This document shows, piece by piece, positions 46,096 through 53,474 of a DNA stretch of 64,000 nucleotides (positions within the stretch are counted from its first letter, which is position 1; every line of letters starts with the position of its first letter). The stretch spans positions 1-64,000 of IMG/VR virus record IMGVR_UViG_3300032304_001060. One strand, written 5' to 3'. The notes under the pieces are model-generated. The model saw only the letters and a program-made list of their open reading frames with translations. It made no database searches and was not told where the DNA came from. The DNA is from a virus. Made by a program: the position numbers and the translations under genes.

Positions 46096-46329
46096 TTATT
46101 CTCCTGTTTTGTACTGAATGCGTTGAGAGGACTCGTCGTAAGGACGTAACTCTGTATAAGCCCATGAGGGTTTTCCAGTACGCTCTGCGTGGGCATCGAC
46201 TGCTCGCCGCATTGCTGCACGACCTTGAGGACTGCCTAGATCATGGTGACGAATCTTTTGGTTGTCTGTGCCCATACCACCGTTGGTGATGTAGTACTTA
46301 GTAGCACGATTGGGAACTTTAGCAGCCAT
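46096..46329 (-). CDS. Small basic hypothetical protein
   Basis: A 77-residue basic protein (MAAKVPNRATKYYITNGGMG, then GSPQGRAAMRRAVDAHAERT and ending RIQYKTGE). One helix, no known motif. It lies 2 bp after the tagged 94-aa gene. Confidence 0.6.
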   Translation of the reverse strand: MAAKVPNRATKYYITNGGMGTDNQKIRHHDLGSPQGRAAMRRAVDAHAERTGKPSWAYTELRPYDESSQRIQYKTGE

Positions 46330-46331
46330 GA

Positions 46332-46616
46332 TTACTTCCCACTCACTGGTGGAAATCTAAACTCGCTAGGATTCTGTGGTCCACTTGGAGTCTTAGGAAT
46401 TGGTGGGACAGGTGTTTTTGGGCGTGAAGTAGGGGTTCCTACTTGCAGAATGTTTCCAGCACGAGTGTGTGCCCGTTGCTGGAAAGCATTTTGCCAGATC
46501 GGATGGCTTGCAGGAAAAGTAAGTATTTGATTTTTAGGCATTGGAGTTACATTTGGTTTGAGGAAATTTTTGACTTTTGCACCAACAGACTTAAATTGGC
46601 GAGGAGAAAGGTTCAT
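46332..46616 (-). CDS. Tagged Pro-rich protein (NLSPRQF)
   Basis: A 94-residue protein starting MNLSPRQFKSVGAKVKNFLK, with the tag at residues 2-8. A basic helix and a long Pro/Thr-rich disordered tail (TSRPKTPVPPIPKTPSGPQN) follow. It looks like a tag plus DNA-binding linker. No enzymatic motif. Confidence 0.62.
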   Translation of the reverse strand: MNLSPRQFKSVGAKVKNFLKPNVTPMPKNQILTFPASHPIWQNAFQQRAHTRAGNILQVGTPTSRPKTPVPPIPKTPSGPQNPSEFRFPPVSGK

Positions 46617-46619
46617 AGG

Positions 46620-46793
46620 TTACTTACCTCCAAAAAGTGCTTTTCCGATAACTTTTTGAGCATCAGTTACTTTGGCATGTCTTTCGTAATCAAAATTAGG
46701 ATCAACATGAATCATTCCGCAAGATGGACATGGATTATTCATGTCGACTTTGCGCTTAGGATCTTTATTACGATCTGGAACTGTGTCAGCCAT
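46620..46793 (-). CDS. 57-residue protein with CPSC
   Basis: ATG 46793 opens MADTVPDRNKDPKRKVDMNN, then PCPSCGMIHVDPNFDYERHA and ends VIGKALFGGK. One CPSC with nearby His could bind zinc. Spacing to neighbours is 2-3 bp. Unrecognised. Confidence 0.62.
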   Translation of the reverse strand: MADTVPDRNKDPKRKVDMNNPCPSCGMIHVDPNFDYERHAKVTDAQKVIGKALFGGK

Positions 46794-46795
46794 GA

Positions 46796-46996
46796 TTACT
46801 TACCTGGGTTTACTTTACTTGGATACTCAGAAGTGATAAACCCATAACCATAGAATGGGTGCAGTGTCTGACGGTTGTTCACTGTAGAGGCAGAGTCCAT
46901 CGTTACTTCTGTATCTGGACGTGCCTTGCGATACTTGCCGTCTGTGGCTCCCTCATCGAGTGATGAATTCATTGAACGTGATGTATTAACTGCCAT
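46796..46996 (-). CDS. 66-residue hypothetical protein
   Basis: MAVNTSRSMNSSLDEGATDG, then KYRKARPDTEVTMDSASTVN and HPFYGYGFITSEYPSKVNPG. Polar and Ser/Thr-rich with an aromatic end; likely extended structure. Unrecognised, late-gene neighbourhood. Confidence 0.58.
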   Translation of the reverse strand: MAVNTSRSMNSSLDEGATDGKYRKARPDTEVTMDSASTVNNRQTLHPFYGYGFITSEYPSKVNPGK

Positions 46997-46998
46997 AA

Positions 46999-47283
46999 TT
47001 AAATAACCTTCTTCTCTGCTTGTTGCTTTGCTTCAACAACTCTTGCGCCTTCTTGGTAGCGATCACCACGATCTTCGGTGTTGTAACGTGTTGTATTTGC
47101 CCAACCAGCCTCACGTGCTGCGCTCTTAACCTGGCTGCGCTCGTACTTACCTTCGCCACTTTTCCAACTATCTTTCGAAGTATCAGGCATTGCCTTGATA
47201 CCACGAGCACCTGCTGCTGATGCTTTTGCAAGAGCCTCAACTTGTGGGCTCTTAAACTTTACACGACGGTCTCTGAATAACAT
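46999..47283 (-). CDS. 94-residue basic hypothetical protein
   Basis: MLFRDRRVKFKSPQVEALAK, then ASAAGARGIKAMPDTSKDSW and a charged C-terminus (YQEGARVVEAKQQAEKKVI). Basic and helical. Its first base is shared with the stop of the preceding zinc protein. Unrecognised. Confidence 0.6.
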   Translation of the reverse strand: MLFRDRRVKFKSPQVEALAKASAAGARGIKAMPDTSKDSWKSGEGKYERSQVKSAAREAGWANTTRYNTEDRGDRYQEGARVVEAKQQAEKKVI

Positions 47284-47486
47284 TAGATCATTTTACCTTT
47301 CACTCTTTTTGCATTGCGCTGAGTTATACAGGACAGGCAATGACCTCGATTGCTTAGAAATTCTACGGGATTCATAACAACTCCGCAGGTTGGACATGGG
47401 GAAGATCCATTATATTTTGTGGCGTTTTCAGCGATCTGTCGCGCCTGCAACTCCATAATTAACATGCCATCACCGTCGTCAGCCAT
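47283..47486 (-). CDS. 67-residue zinc ribbon protein
   Basis: A helical N-terminus (DGDGMLIMELQARQIAENAT) is followed by SPCPTCGVVMNPVEFLSNRG and HCLSCITQRNAKRVKG. CPTC...CLSC forms a zinc ribbon with a basic tail. Unrecognised family. Confidence 0.65.
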   Translation of the reverse strand: MADDGDGMLIMELQARQIAENATKYNGSSPCPTCGVVMNPVEFLSNRGHCLSCITQRNAKRVKGKMI

Positions 47487-47488
47487 AA

Positions 47489-47731
47489 TTATCCTATCTG
47501 AACAGGTCCAGGAGTGCGTTGAACGGTTTGATTACTGGCTTGTCCACCAGAGCCACTTACCATTGCTGATGCACCGAATTGAGCAGCGCTCATTATGTTG
47601 GATCTACTTAACGCTCCTGCTCCAAGTCGGGTTGCGCCAAGGCGAGTTGCTGCTGCGCCCAATGCACGACTTCCAAGAAATCGTGCTGCTGTTCCACCTG
47701 CTACAGGTGCAAGCGGTGCTAGAAATGCCAT
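47489..47731 (-). CDS. Ala/Gly-rich protein with MSAAQF motif
   Basis: An 80-residue protein of low complexity: VAGGTAARFLGSRALGAAAT, RLGATRLGAGALSRSN, then IMSAAQFGASAMVSGSGGQA. The Arg/Ala/Gly helix could insert in membranes or bind DNA; MSAAQF resembles the shared tag but is internal (near residue 47). Its start overlaps the preceding stop by 1 bp. Confidence 0.58.
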   Translation of the reverse strand: MAFLAPLAPVAGGTAARFLGSRALGAAATRLGATRLGAGALSRSNIMSAAQFGASAMVSGSGGQASNQTVQRTPGPVQIG

Positions 47732-48102
47732 TAGATACCTCCAAGTGCGTTACGTTCTGCGGCCTGATAGCCAGAGACTCCACCTGAGAACCATGATACT
47801 CGTGGCTCGGTGTAATTTCTGTCGATAGTGACAATGTCATCAATTCCAGGTTGTGAGCGATCACCATAGCCATAACGTGGTGGGAATAGTTGAATCTGTG
47901 GCAGAGGTGGGCGAACCATTGCCTGAATATCGGCTCCAGGAATGTTCATGACCATCAGTGCCTGTTGCGTGAGACGCTCGGCATTGGTTGCCCAAGGACC
48001 TTGATAAGAATACTTTTTGGCAACGGAATCTGGCCTTACAGGAGAACGGAACTCGTTCCAAGGCTTAGTACGATCGTATTGACCGTCAGTGTGCTGTGTC
48101 AT
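47731..48102 (-). CDS. Hypothetical protein
   Basis: A 123-residue protein: MTQHTDGQYDRTKPWNEFRS, KKYSYQGPWATNAERLTQQA, RPPLPQIQLFPPRYGYGDRS and TEPRVSWFSGGVSGYQAAER. Aromatic and Pro-rich with little regular structure; likely a virion-associated or cargo protein. AAGGAG is 6 nt upstream of the ATG. Confidence 0.6.
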   Translation of the reverse strand: MTQHTDGQYDRTKPWNEFRSPVRPDSVAKKYSYQGPWATNAERLTQQALMVMNIPGADIQAMVRPPLPQIQLFPPRYGYGDRSQPGIDDIVTIDRNYTEPRVSWFSGGVSGYQAAERNALGGI

Positions 48103-48103
48103 G

Positions 48104-48109
48104 TAGACT
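48104..48109 (+). promoter_or_regulatory. Leaderless -10 candidate (TAGACT), plus strand
   Basis: TAGACT fits TAnnnT and lies at -13 to -8 from the ATG at 48117. No ribosome binding site is present for that gene. Confidence 0.35.
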
Positions 48110-48116
48110 CCTTTCT

Positions 48117-48287
48117 ATGACTGATGAACAACTATTAGAACTACTCCAATGTTACGATGCTGAATGCCTTTATGACCCCGAAACCGATGATCAAAATGGT
48201 ACTCAATACTTTCAAATTGCAGGTAACTCATTTCGTGTTAGGAAAACACTTCGTGATTACCTCTATTCAAAAGGTATTCTTAACTAG
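48117..48287 (+). CDS. Lone plus-strand acidic protein in a minus-strand block
   Basis: A 56-residue frame, MTDEQLLELLQCYDAECLYD, then GTQYFQIAGNSFRVRKTLRD and ending YSKGILN. It fills an otherwise empty 177-bp gap and ends convergent with the next minus-strand gene (8-bp overlap). The sequence reads like a real alpha/beta protein. No Shine-Dalgarno is present, so leaderless start is assumed. It could be an antisense-oriented moron gene. Confidence 0.5.
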   Translation: MTDEQLLELLQCYDAECLYDPETDDQNGTQYFQIAGNSFRVRKTLRDYLYSKGILN

Positions 48288-49074
48288 CACCTCTCCATCC
48301 AACCCATGAAAGGGCTTGGAATTGAGGGCGTGAAAGATTTTGACTTGGATCATAGAACTGATGCGCTAAGTGATGGGCTGCTTGCAAGGTTCTGTAACGA
48401 CGTATTGCTGTTCCGCCACTGCTGATCGCCCGTGAATCATCACCAAATTTTTGACCCATCGCTGCATCATGCTGATGTCGGTCTATTGTGTAACCCAGTC
48501 CCTGACCTCCACCAGTCCACGTCTCTGGTTCAGAGATAGAGCCTGCAAAATCACGTAACTTTGGTGATCCGTAGACTACTGCAGGGTGCGTGTTGTTATC
48601 GACAGCACGTTGAAGAACAGGGGTTGAAAGATGTTTTGCAATCTCTCCAGTCTCCATAGAGTGCTTAATAAGTCCTTCTCGTCTTGCTTCACTGCTGTTT
48701 TGACTGTAACCACTTGCTAACAACAATCCTGCAAGTTCTGGGTGCTCTGGATGGTAAAGTGGCAATCCCTTTGCTGCACGTGCTGCGTTAAACGCTGTGC
48801 CGATTGATGCATTTCTCTCGCGTTCATTTGGGTACCACTGAAGTGCTTCCCCAACAAGTCCTTTACGTTCTGCAGTAGCGGCTGTTTCTGCAATTCTCTC
48901 TGCCATGTGTCGAACAGATCGGTGTGCTTGCAGTCCAGGAAGATCTGTAATTTCAGTACTCATCGTTCTTTGTCCTGGTACTTGAAAAAATGGTTTAAAA
49001 GTATCCATTGGAAGAACTTGAGGAGTTGGTTGTCCTACCCCAATACCTGTTCCAAATTCATTAGTTCTTCCCAT
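48280..49074 (-). CDS. DUF7178-like protein with C-terminal NLSRPQF
   Basis: A 264-residue helical protein starting MGRTNEFGTGIGVGQPTPQV (ATG 49074 shares its A with the upstream stop). The C-terminal half, GLGYTIDRHQHDAAMGQKFG, then SQNLSRPQFQALSWVGWRGA, resembles a phage family (DUF7178) with a (V/Y)TID...H signature and a (S/P)xxxQAxxWxxWR end; a helix-hairpin-helix glycosylase-like fold has been suggested for such proteins. NLSRPQF overlaps this family motif, so its similarity to the tag could be chance. Role unknown. Confidence 0.6.
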   Translation of the reverse strand: MGRTNEFGTGIGVGQPTPQVLPMDTFKPFFQVPGQRTMSTEITDLPGLQAHRSVRHMAERIAETAATAERKGLVGEALQWYPNERERNASIGTAFNAARAAKGLPLYHPEHPELAGLLLASGYSQNSSEARREGLIKHSMETGEIAKHLSTPVLQRAVDNNTHPAVVYGSPKLRDFAGSISEPETWTGGGQGLGYTIDRHQHDAAMGQKFGDDSRAISSGGTAIRRYRTLQAAHHLAHQFYDPSQNLSRPQFQALSWVGWRGAS

Positions 49075-49613
49075 TACGACCACGCTGGCTTTAGGTAGGC
49101 CATCATCTGACGACGACGTGCATCGATCTGACCTGGTTGATCTGCTTGTGTATTTGCTTTACCATCGTTTACAAGGTGTGGTGCTGGAGTCAAATCTATT
49201 TGTGGAGCATTTCGTAGGCTCTGGTATGTGACAGCACCGTTGAGTGGATTAACAACTGGCTGTGCCTTCATCTGGCGCTCAATACCCATCATCGGGTGAA
49301 CTTGCTCAGGCCAGTAGTACATAGATGGCTCAATGCGCTCACCCTTGTGTACGCCACGTTGATAGGCTTTCTGGTTGACGCGAGACTTGATGCTATCCAG
49401 TAAACGGTCATCACGACGTGAACGGATAGTACCAAGATAGCCATCTGGGTATTCCGCAGATGGAACTCGACCAACACCAATACGGAGTGAGTCTAAGGTA
49501 TCTCGTGCTACAGGAGTTCCTGCACCACCCTGGTTATTGTAACCAGCAAGGCCACCGCCTCCTAGAGATTGCCAGTTCTGGGAAGGAGAGTAGTTATTAT
49601 ATCCTCCTGGCAT
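49074..49613 (-). CDS. Gly/Gln-rich hypothetical protein
   Basis: A 179-residue protein with a disordered N-terminus (MPGGYNNYSPSQNWQSLGGG) and a conserved-looking middle (SIKSRVNQKAYQRGVHKGER, IEPSMYYWPEQVHPMMGIER). No catalytic motif. Next to tagged proteins and probably part of the same group of virion or cargo genes. Confidence 0.6.
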   Translation of the reverse strand: MPGGYNNYSPSQNWQSLGGGGLAGYNNQGGAGTPVARDTLDSLRIGVGRVPSAEYPDGYLGTIRSRRDDRLLDSIKSRVNQKAYQRGVHKGERIEPSMYYWPEQVHPMMGIERQMKAQPVVNPLNGAVTYQSLRNAPQIDLTPAPHLVNDGKANTQADQPGQIDARRRQMMAYLKPAWS

Positions 49614-49614
49614 G

Positions 49615-50223
49615 TTACGCCTTCCTAAATGCTTCTAGTGCTGCTGCCTTTTGTTTTGGCGTAATCTTGCGTCGTGCTTTACTGACCTCACGTTGTTCTT
49701 TAAGTGAGGCTACAACATTTTCTGCTCTTGGATTAACAGTTCTTTGCCCTGTTTTCTCATCTTCAAAGTGTGTTGGGAGAGTCTTTCCTGCACCTGCTGC
49801 ATAAACACCAAGTTGCTTTTGACCAATACCACGAGTCAACGCTTCTTCAAGAGAGGAACTTGAAGCACGTCCACCAACACGATCAGAAACGTCCAAGTAA
49901 GTCTTCTTTGAATTTTCATCCTGCCAAATTCCCTGATGAACGTTTGCGCTTTCTTCTGGAGTTGCTGCACGAGCACTCATGAATCCTGTTGGAACAACTT
50001 TTTCAGCAACGCCCTTGATTGAACGCATATGCTCTGAGACAGCAGGGACATCGGCTAAACCACCGACGACTTCATTACTGCCACCTGCTTCTACAGGTAC
50101 ACGAGGGTCACGAGATACGTAGTACCCTGAACCTCTACCTGCTCTACCTGTAGCAATCTCACGAGAACCACCGATCATGTGAGCAAACTGTGCGTCGCTA
50201 AGTATTGGTCGATTGTCTGACAT
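49615..50223 (-). CDS. Tagged hypothetical protein (ILSDAQF)
   Basis: A 202-residue protein starting MSDNRPILSDAQFAHMIGGS. The tag-like ILSDAQF is at residues 7-13. The middle includes a helical SEHMRSIKGVAEKVVPTGFM and the charged C-terminus is basic (KEQREVSKARRKITPKQKAA), suitable for DNA contact. No enzymatic motif. Its start shares one base with the upstream stop. Confidence 0.62.
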   Translation of the reverse strand: MSDNRPILSDAQFAHMIGGSREIATGRAGRGSGYYVSRDPRVPVEAGGSNEVVGGLADVPAVSEHMRSIKGVAEKVVPTGFMSARAATPEESANVHQGIWQDENSKKTYLDVSDRVGGRASSSSLEEALTRGIGQKQLGVYAAGAGKTLPTHFEDEKTGQRTVNPRAENVVASLKEQREVSKARRKITPKQKAAALEAFRKA

Positions 50224-50474
50224 TATGCACGTCCAAAACTTGCGCCTGAATCAGACTTCGGTATAACAGAAGCGCCGCCAGCGTTATCATCAAAGTTATA
50301 AGTAGATCCTGCAGTCCTGCTTGAGTATGCCATTGGACGTCCACGACCTAAAGATTTATTGCGCCACGCAGTAGCGTTGGCTGCAGAACCCATGGTGTTT
50401 TTACCTAGGGCTAAAGGTGTTTCAATCTCTGGCTGACTATCTTCGCCACCAAATTGTGTTGATGACAGTGGCAT
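50223..50474 (-). CDS. Tagged hypothetical protein (PLSSTQF)
   Basis: An 83-residue protein starting MPLSSTQFGGEDSQPEIETP. The tag is at residues 2-8; the rest is Gly/Ser/Ala-rich and probably disordered (RPMAYSSRTAGSTYNFDDNA). It lies 2 bp after the next gene. Confidence 0.62.
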   Translation of the reverse strand: MPLSSTQFGGEDSQPEIETPLALGKNTMGSAANATAWRNKSLGRGRPMAYSSRTAGSTYNFDDNAGGASVIPKSDSGASFGRA

Positions 50475-50475
50475 A

Positions 50476-50931
50476 TTAGTAGGTGCTATCTACGCCGCTG
50501 TTAAAGTTAGGTGCTTGACGTCCAGAAATTGAAGGAACAATCTTTGAATTTCCCATTGTTGTTCCTAGTTCTGATTGATGAACTCCTGGAAACTTTGCTC
50601 CAACAATGTAACGAGCACCTGAACGTTCTGCCTGTGCAGCAGGTGCTGCAAGAACGTTCTTACGGTTTGCTTTGTTCATAATTGTTGGATCGCCTGCCTG
50701 CATGTTCTTCTTCGGCATGAGTGTGCCCTTAAGTGGAGCAGCACTCATGTCTGCAACGTTTGACATCTGGCCAACATAACGACGAGCGCTGTTAGCGTGT
50801 TCTGCAGAAGCGATAACTTCTTCTGGTGTCATGTGATTTCTGCTCATGTTTTTACCTGCTGACTCTAGATGGTTTGAGGGTGAACCCATGCGACGACGCA
50901 TAGCGTGTCCCATATCTGTCCAAGTTGCCAT
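50476..50931 (-). CDS. Hypothetical protein
   Basis: A 151-residue protein, MATWTDMGHAMRRRMGSPSN, with a basic Met/Asn-rich middle (KGTLMPKKNMQAGDPTIMNK) and a beta-like end (RYIVGAKFPGVHQSELGTTM). It lacks the tag. AAGGAGTC precedes the ATG. Unrecognised. Confidence 0.6.
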   Translation of the reverse strand: MATWTDMGHAMRRRMGSPSNHLESAGKNMSRNHMTPEEVIASAEHANSARRYVGQMSNVADMSAAPLKGTLMPKKNMQAGDPTIMNKANRKNVLAAPAAQAERSGARYIVGAKFPGVHQSELGTTMGNSKIVPSISGRQAPNFNSGVDSTY

Positions 50932-50968
50932 AGTGACTCCTTAATGTTGATACAAGGATACGGCGGAA

Positions 50969-51259
50969 TTAACTGGCTGTAATGGCAAATACGATGGCGC
51001 TAATTTCTCCATCACGAGACTCAATTGTGGTAAAACCTGGCTTACAGACGAGATCCAGGCCACGAGGAGCCACATAACCTCTTGCGATTGCCATTGCTTT
51101 TACGGCTTGATTGACGGCTCCAGCGCCTACGGCACGCATCTTGACCTCGTGCTTTTCGTAGATGGCGTGTGCAATTGCAGAGGCAACGCTCTGCGGATTG
51201 GAAGATGCGCTAACTCGTAGAAATTGCTCGTCAGCAGATGCGTCGGGTGTGTTATTCAA
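50969..51259 (-). CDS. spoVS: SpoVS/Alba-like protein
   Basis: The 96-residue protein matches stage V sporulation protein S: FLRVSASSNPQSVASAIAHA, then AVGAGAVNQAVKAMAIARGY and GLDLVCKPGFTTIESRDGEI. SpoVS belongs to the Alba superfamily, which binds nucleic acids, and the (V)SAxSxPxxVAxAI...GAGAVNQAxKA pattern is diagnostic. Length is typical. In Bacillus it affects sporulation; in phages it may compact DNA or regulate transcription. It lies just downstream of ruvC in transcription order. Confidence 0.9.
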   Translation of the reverse strand: MNNTPDASADEQFLRVSASSNPQSVASAIAHAIYEKHEVKMRAVGAGAVNQAVKAMAIARGYVAPRGLDLVCKPGFTTIESRDGEISAIVFAITAS

Positions 51260-51312
51260 TTTTTAGTCCTTTAGATCGAATTTGTGTGCCGCTCCTGGAC
51301 TAAATGGTAAGG

Positions 51313-51900
51313 CTAAAGTCGTGCTTGGTCTCTGTATTTAGGATCTTTCATTTGCTCAATAACTGCAGCCTCTACCGAGTCAATATGGACTTCTGCAGCA
51401 AGACGTGCCAGCCCGTAGGCATCGGCTGCATTGTCGTCGTTAAATTCCATGCCCCATCTCTTGTATATCTGCAGGAGCATCTCTTGTTTTTTGGCGTTTC
51501 CTTTACCAGATGCATACTTCTTCAACGTCATGGGAGGAACCTTCAAGGGGAATCGACGATCATCATTTTCATCAAAGTAATCAAAGATTGCAAGGCGAAC
51601 AGTTGCTGAGAGTTCTCCAAGCACCAAGGCTGCATGGCTTGCAAGGACTGTTCCTTCCATGGCAATGTCTTGAATGATTGCGCCCTGCTCTTCTAAATAC
51701 TCAAAATGATCTGTTAACCATTGGCGAATATCTGACAGTCTTTCTACACCAAAGTACGGAGACTTATACACCCATGTAATGTGTTCTGCTGGAGCAGTAG
51801 TGTTAACTGCAGATAAGGCAAACCCAGTAAGAGATTGATCAATCCCAATTCCTACAGGAACTCCGTAAGATAATTTTCCATCAATCAGTTTGGTTGGCAC
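51313..51900 (-). CDS. ruvC: RuvC-like Holliday junction resolvase
   Basis: The 195-residue nuclease has acidic residues in GIGIDQSLTGFALS (first Asp), DIAMEGTVLASHAA (Glu) and FNDDNAADAYGLARLA (C-terminal Asp pair), the RuvC active-site order. GKGNAKKQEMLLQI is the conserved basic loop. It resolves branched DNA before packaging. The start is probably GTG 51900 (VPTKLIDGKLSYG), which overlaps the upstream gene by 20 bp; a longer start at 51939 would overlap by 59 bp. Confidence 0.88.
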   Translation of the reverse strand: MPTKLIDGKLSYGVPVGIGIDQSLTGFALSAVNTTAPAEHITWVYKSPYFGVERLSDIRQWLTDHFEYLEEQGAIIQDIAMEGTVLASHAALVLGELSATVRLAIFDYFDENDDRRFPLKVPPMTLKKYASGKGNAKKQEMLLQIYKRWGMEFNDDNAADAYGLARLAAEVHIDSVEAAVIEQMKDPKYRDQARL

Positions 51901-52171
51901 GGAGTTTTCTTTCTTCAATAACCATCTCAATGGTTCCAAGATAACCTGCCCCGTCCGTCAAGTTATCGCGTTTGTGTTTGTAAGACTCTCTTGCAATCTT
52001 CACCCACGCCATGGCAAGTCCAACTTGTTCTTCAGTAATTTCGCAATCGAAGATTACTTCCCAACCTCGTTTGATGCGGTTGAAGTTATCCAACGGATGA
52101 TCATAGGAGTAATTACGATCTCCATAAATCAACTCAGTTGCTTCTTCAAGAATAGACTTGTCTTCTTTCAT
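51881..52171 (-). CDS. DUF6378-like protein
   Basis: A 96-residue protein with the pattern ILEEATELIYGDRNYSYDHP, LDNFNRIKRGWEVI, EEQVGLAMAWVKIARESYKH and DNLTDGAGYLGTIEMV. I recognise it as the small DUF6378 family common in tailed phages, probably a helical bundle. Function unknown, always near replication genes. It overlaps both neighbours. Confidence 0.8.
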   Translation of the reverse strand: MKEDKSILEEATELIYGDRNYSYDHPLDNFNRIKRGWEVIFDCEITEEQVGLAMAWVKIARESYKHKRDNLTDGAGYLGTIEMVIEERKLRANQTD

Positions 52172-52623
52172 AGCGTAAACGAATCCCTTCTACCGATAGT
52201 TTGTGAGCGACGACTTATTTCTCTAGATACAAGAGTAATGTCACGTTCTTGGTTATTTAACATCATCTCCAAGATTTTACGATAAGCGTACTTCTCTTCG
52301 TACTTATCACGCAAATCTTGAATGTCTGGATCAATATCGATCTGAGCCTTAATAAGAGAAACAGTGGTTCCTTTAGGTGACCCCGTAGTCAACGCCACAA
52401 GTGCTCGGCTCTCAGCCAGTTCTGTCTTACGAAGAGAGTTACGTTCAGCCAACTGAGCCTGCACCAACTGACTAGCCATGTAGTCTGCCCATCCAGTTAA
52501 GATGGTGAACATCTCAGCCAGTTGTTCACTACTCAGTTCAGTTATGTCTGGTGGAAGAATGGCTTGATCGTAGACTGGCTTAGGTAAATCTAAGCCACTC
52601 TGCATAATTGGTGATAGTTCCAT
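52168..52623 (-). CDS. Helical hypothetical protein near recombination genes
   Basis: A 151-residue protein with long helices (LSSEQLAEMFTILTGWADYM, LVQAQLAERNSLRKTELAES, YEEKYAYRKILEMMLNNQER). No catalytic residues. Its place between the Cas4-like exonuclease and DUF6378 suggests a recombination or replication helper. Confidence 0.62.
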   Translation of the reverse strand: MELSPIMQSGLDLPKPVYDQAILPPDITELSSEQLAEMFTILTGWADYMASQLVQAQLAERNSLRKTELAESRALVALTTGSPKGTTVSLIKAQIDIDPDIQDLRDKYEEKYAYRKILEMMLNNQERDITLVSREISRRSQTIGRRDSFTL

Positions 52624-52625
52624 AG

Positions 52626-53471
52626 TTACTCCTCAATTAAATCGCATTGCTTACAGCCGCTGGAATCCACATTACACTTAGGAAGAGAACCAGCGTTAAC
52701 CGCATCATTAATCTGTTGTGCCTTGTAGAAAATCCTATCAACGACATCGTAATCGGCCTTCACTGTGAACTCTTTGTAGTCTTGATCCATCTTTAGTTCA
52801 TATAAGAAAACGATTTCTTTTGGCGCTTCCTCCCCAAACATACGGCGTGCAAGTTCCAGGTACATCTGCCCCTGCAACAAGTGGCCACGGAATGGGCGAC
52901 GAATGTTTCTCCACGCCTTCTTCAAGTCATGGTCTGCATCACGAAGTAAGTCAGGCGCTTCAAAACGAAGAGTTCCCTCACCAATTGACTTGATTTCAAT
53001 CAGGTAATCATCACCTAGACCTTTGACCCAGCCATCTGTATGGCCTGCAATACGTAATGAATTATCAAGCATCTTTACTTCGTCATAGACCAAGGTCTTA
53101 CAGAAACAGTGCTGACAAACCTTAGGTGATAGGCCAGAGGTAATTAAGTCGCAATTCTGACACTTAAAATCTCCCCAGAGATTGCCCATCTCATAGATGC
53201 GGTTCTGCCACTTTGCATGGATGAAGTGCCCCTCATCAAAGATATTCTGCAGACGAAGATTTGGATTGTCTTGCTTCTTTTTGCCACCCATAAGGAGATA
53301 GGCCGAGTATCTGTGACAGAAGTCAGCCTTAATCATCTCTGATGGGTGCAATACGGTAGTACTACGATCGTCAGGAGTCCTCTTCATAAGGTGACGCTCT
53401 ATGGGTCCAATAAGACGAGTATCAGTCTTCTTGGTATCTAAGTACTTCTGTAGATCGTTCTTAACTACCAT
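52626..53471 (-). CDS. Cas4/RecB-like exonuclease
   Basis: The 281-residue protein shows the PD-(D/E)XK nuclease core: His in DEGHFIHAKWQ, Asp in IAGHTDGWVKG and E-x-K in YLIEIKSIGEG, with a Gln in LLQGQMYLELAR. Cys in KADFCHRYSAYLLM and the C-terminal group (PKCNVDSSGCKQC) may bind an Fe-S cluster as in Cas4. A separate zinc ribbon insertion (FKCQNCDL, VCQHCFCK) sits between His and Asp. It likely trims DNA ends for recombination. No Cas genes are present. Confidence 0.88.
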   Translation of the reverse strand: MVVKNDLQKYLDTKKTDTRLIGPIERHLMKRTPDDRSTTVLHPSEMIKADFCHRYSAYLLMGGKKKQDNPNLRLQNIFDEGHFIHAKWQNRIYEMGNLWGDFKCQNCDLITSGLSPKVCQHCFCKTLVYDEVKMLDNSLRIAGHTDGWVKGLGDDYLIEIKSIGEGTLRFEAPDLLRDADHDLKKAWRNIRRPFRGHLLQGQMYLELARRMFGEEAPKEIVFLYELKMDQDYKEFTVKADYDVVDRIFYKAQQINDAVNAGSLPKCNVDSSGCKQCDLIEE

Positions 53472-53474
53472 GTC

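Noticed and set aside
52626-53471. Part of a CRISPR-Cas adaptation module
   Set aside because: The Cas4-like exonuclease has no Cas1, Cas2 or repeat array nearby; it fits a phage recombination nuclease.
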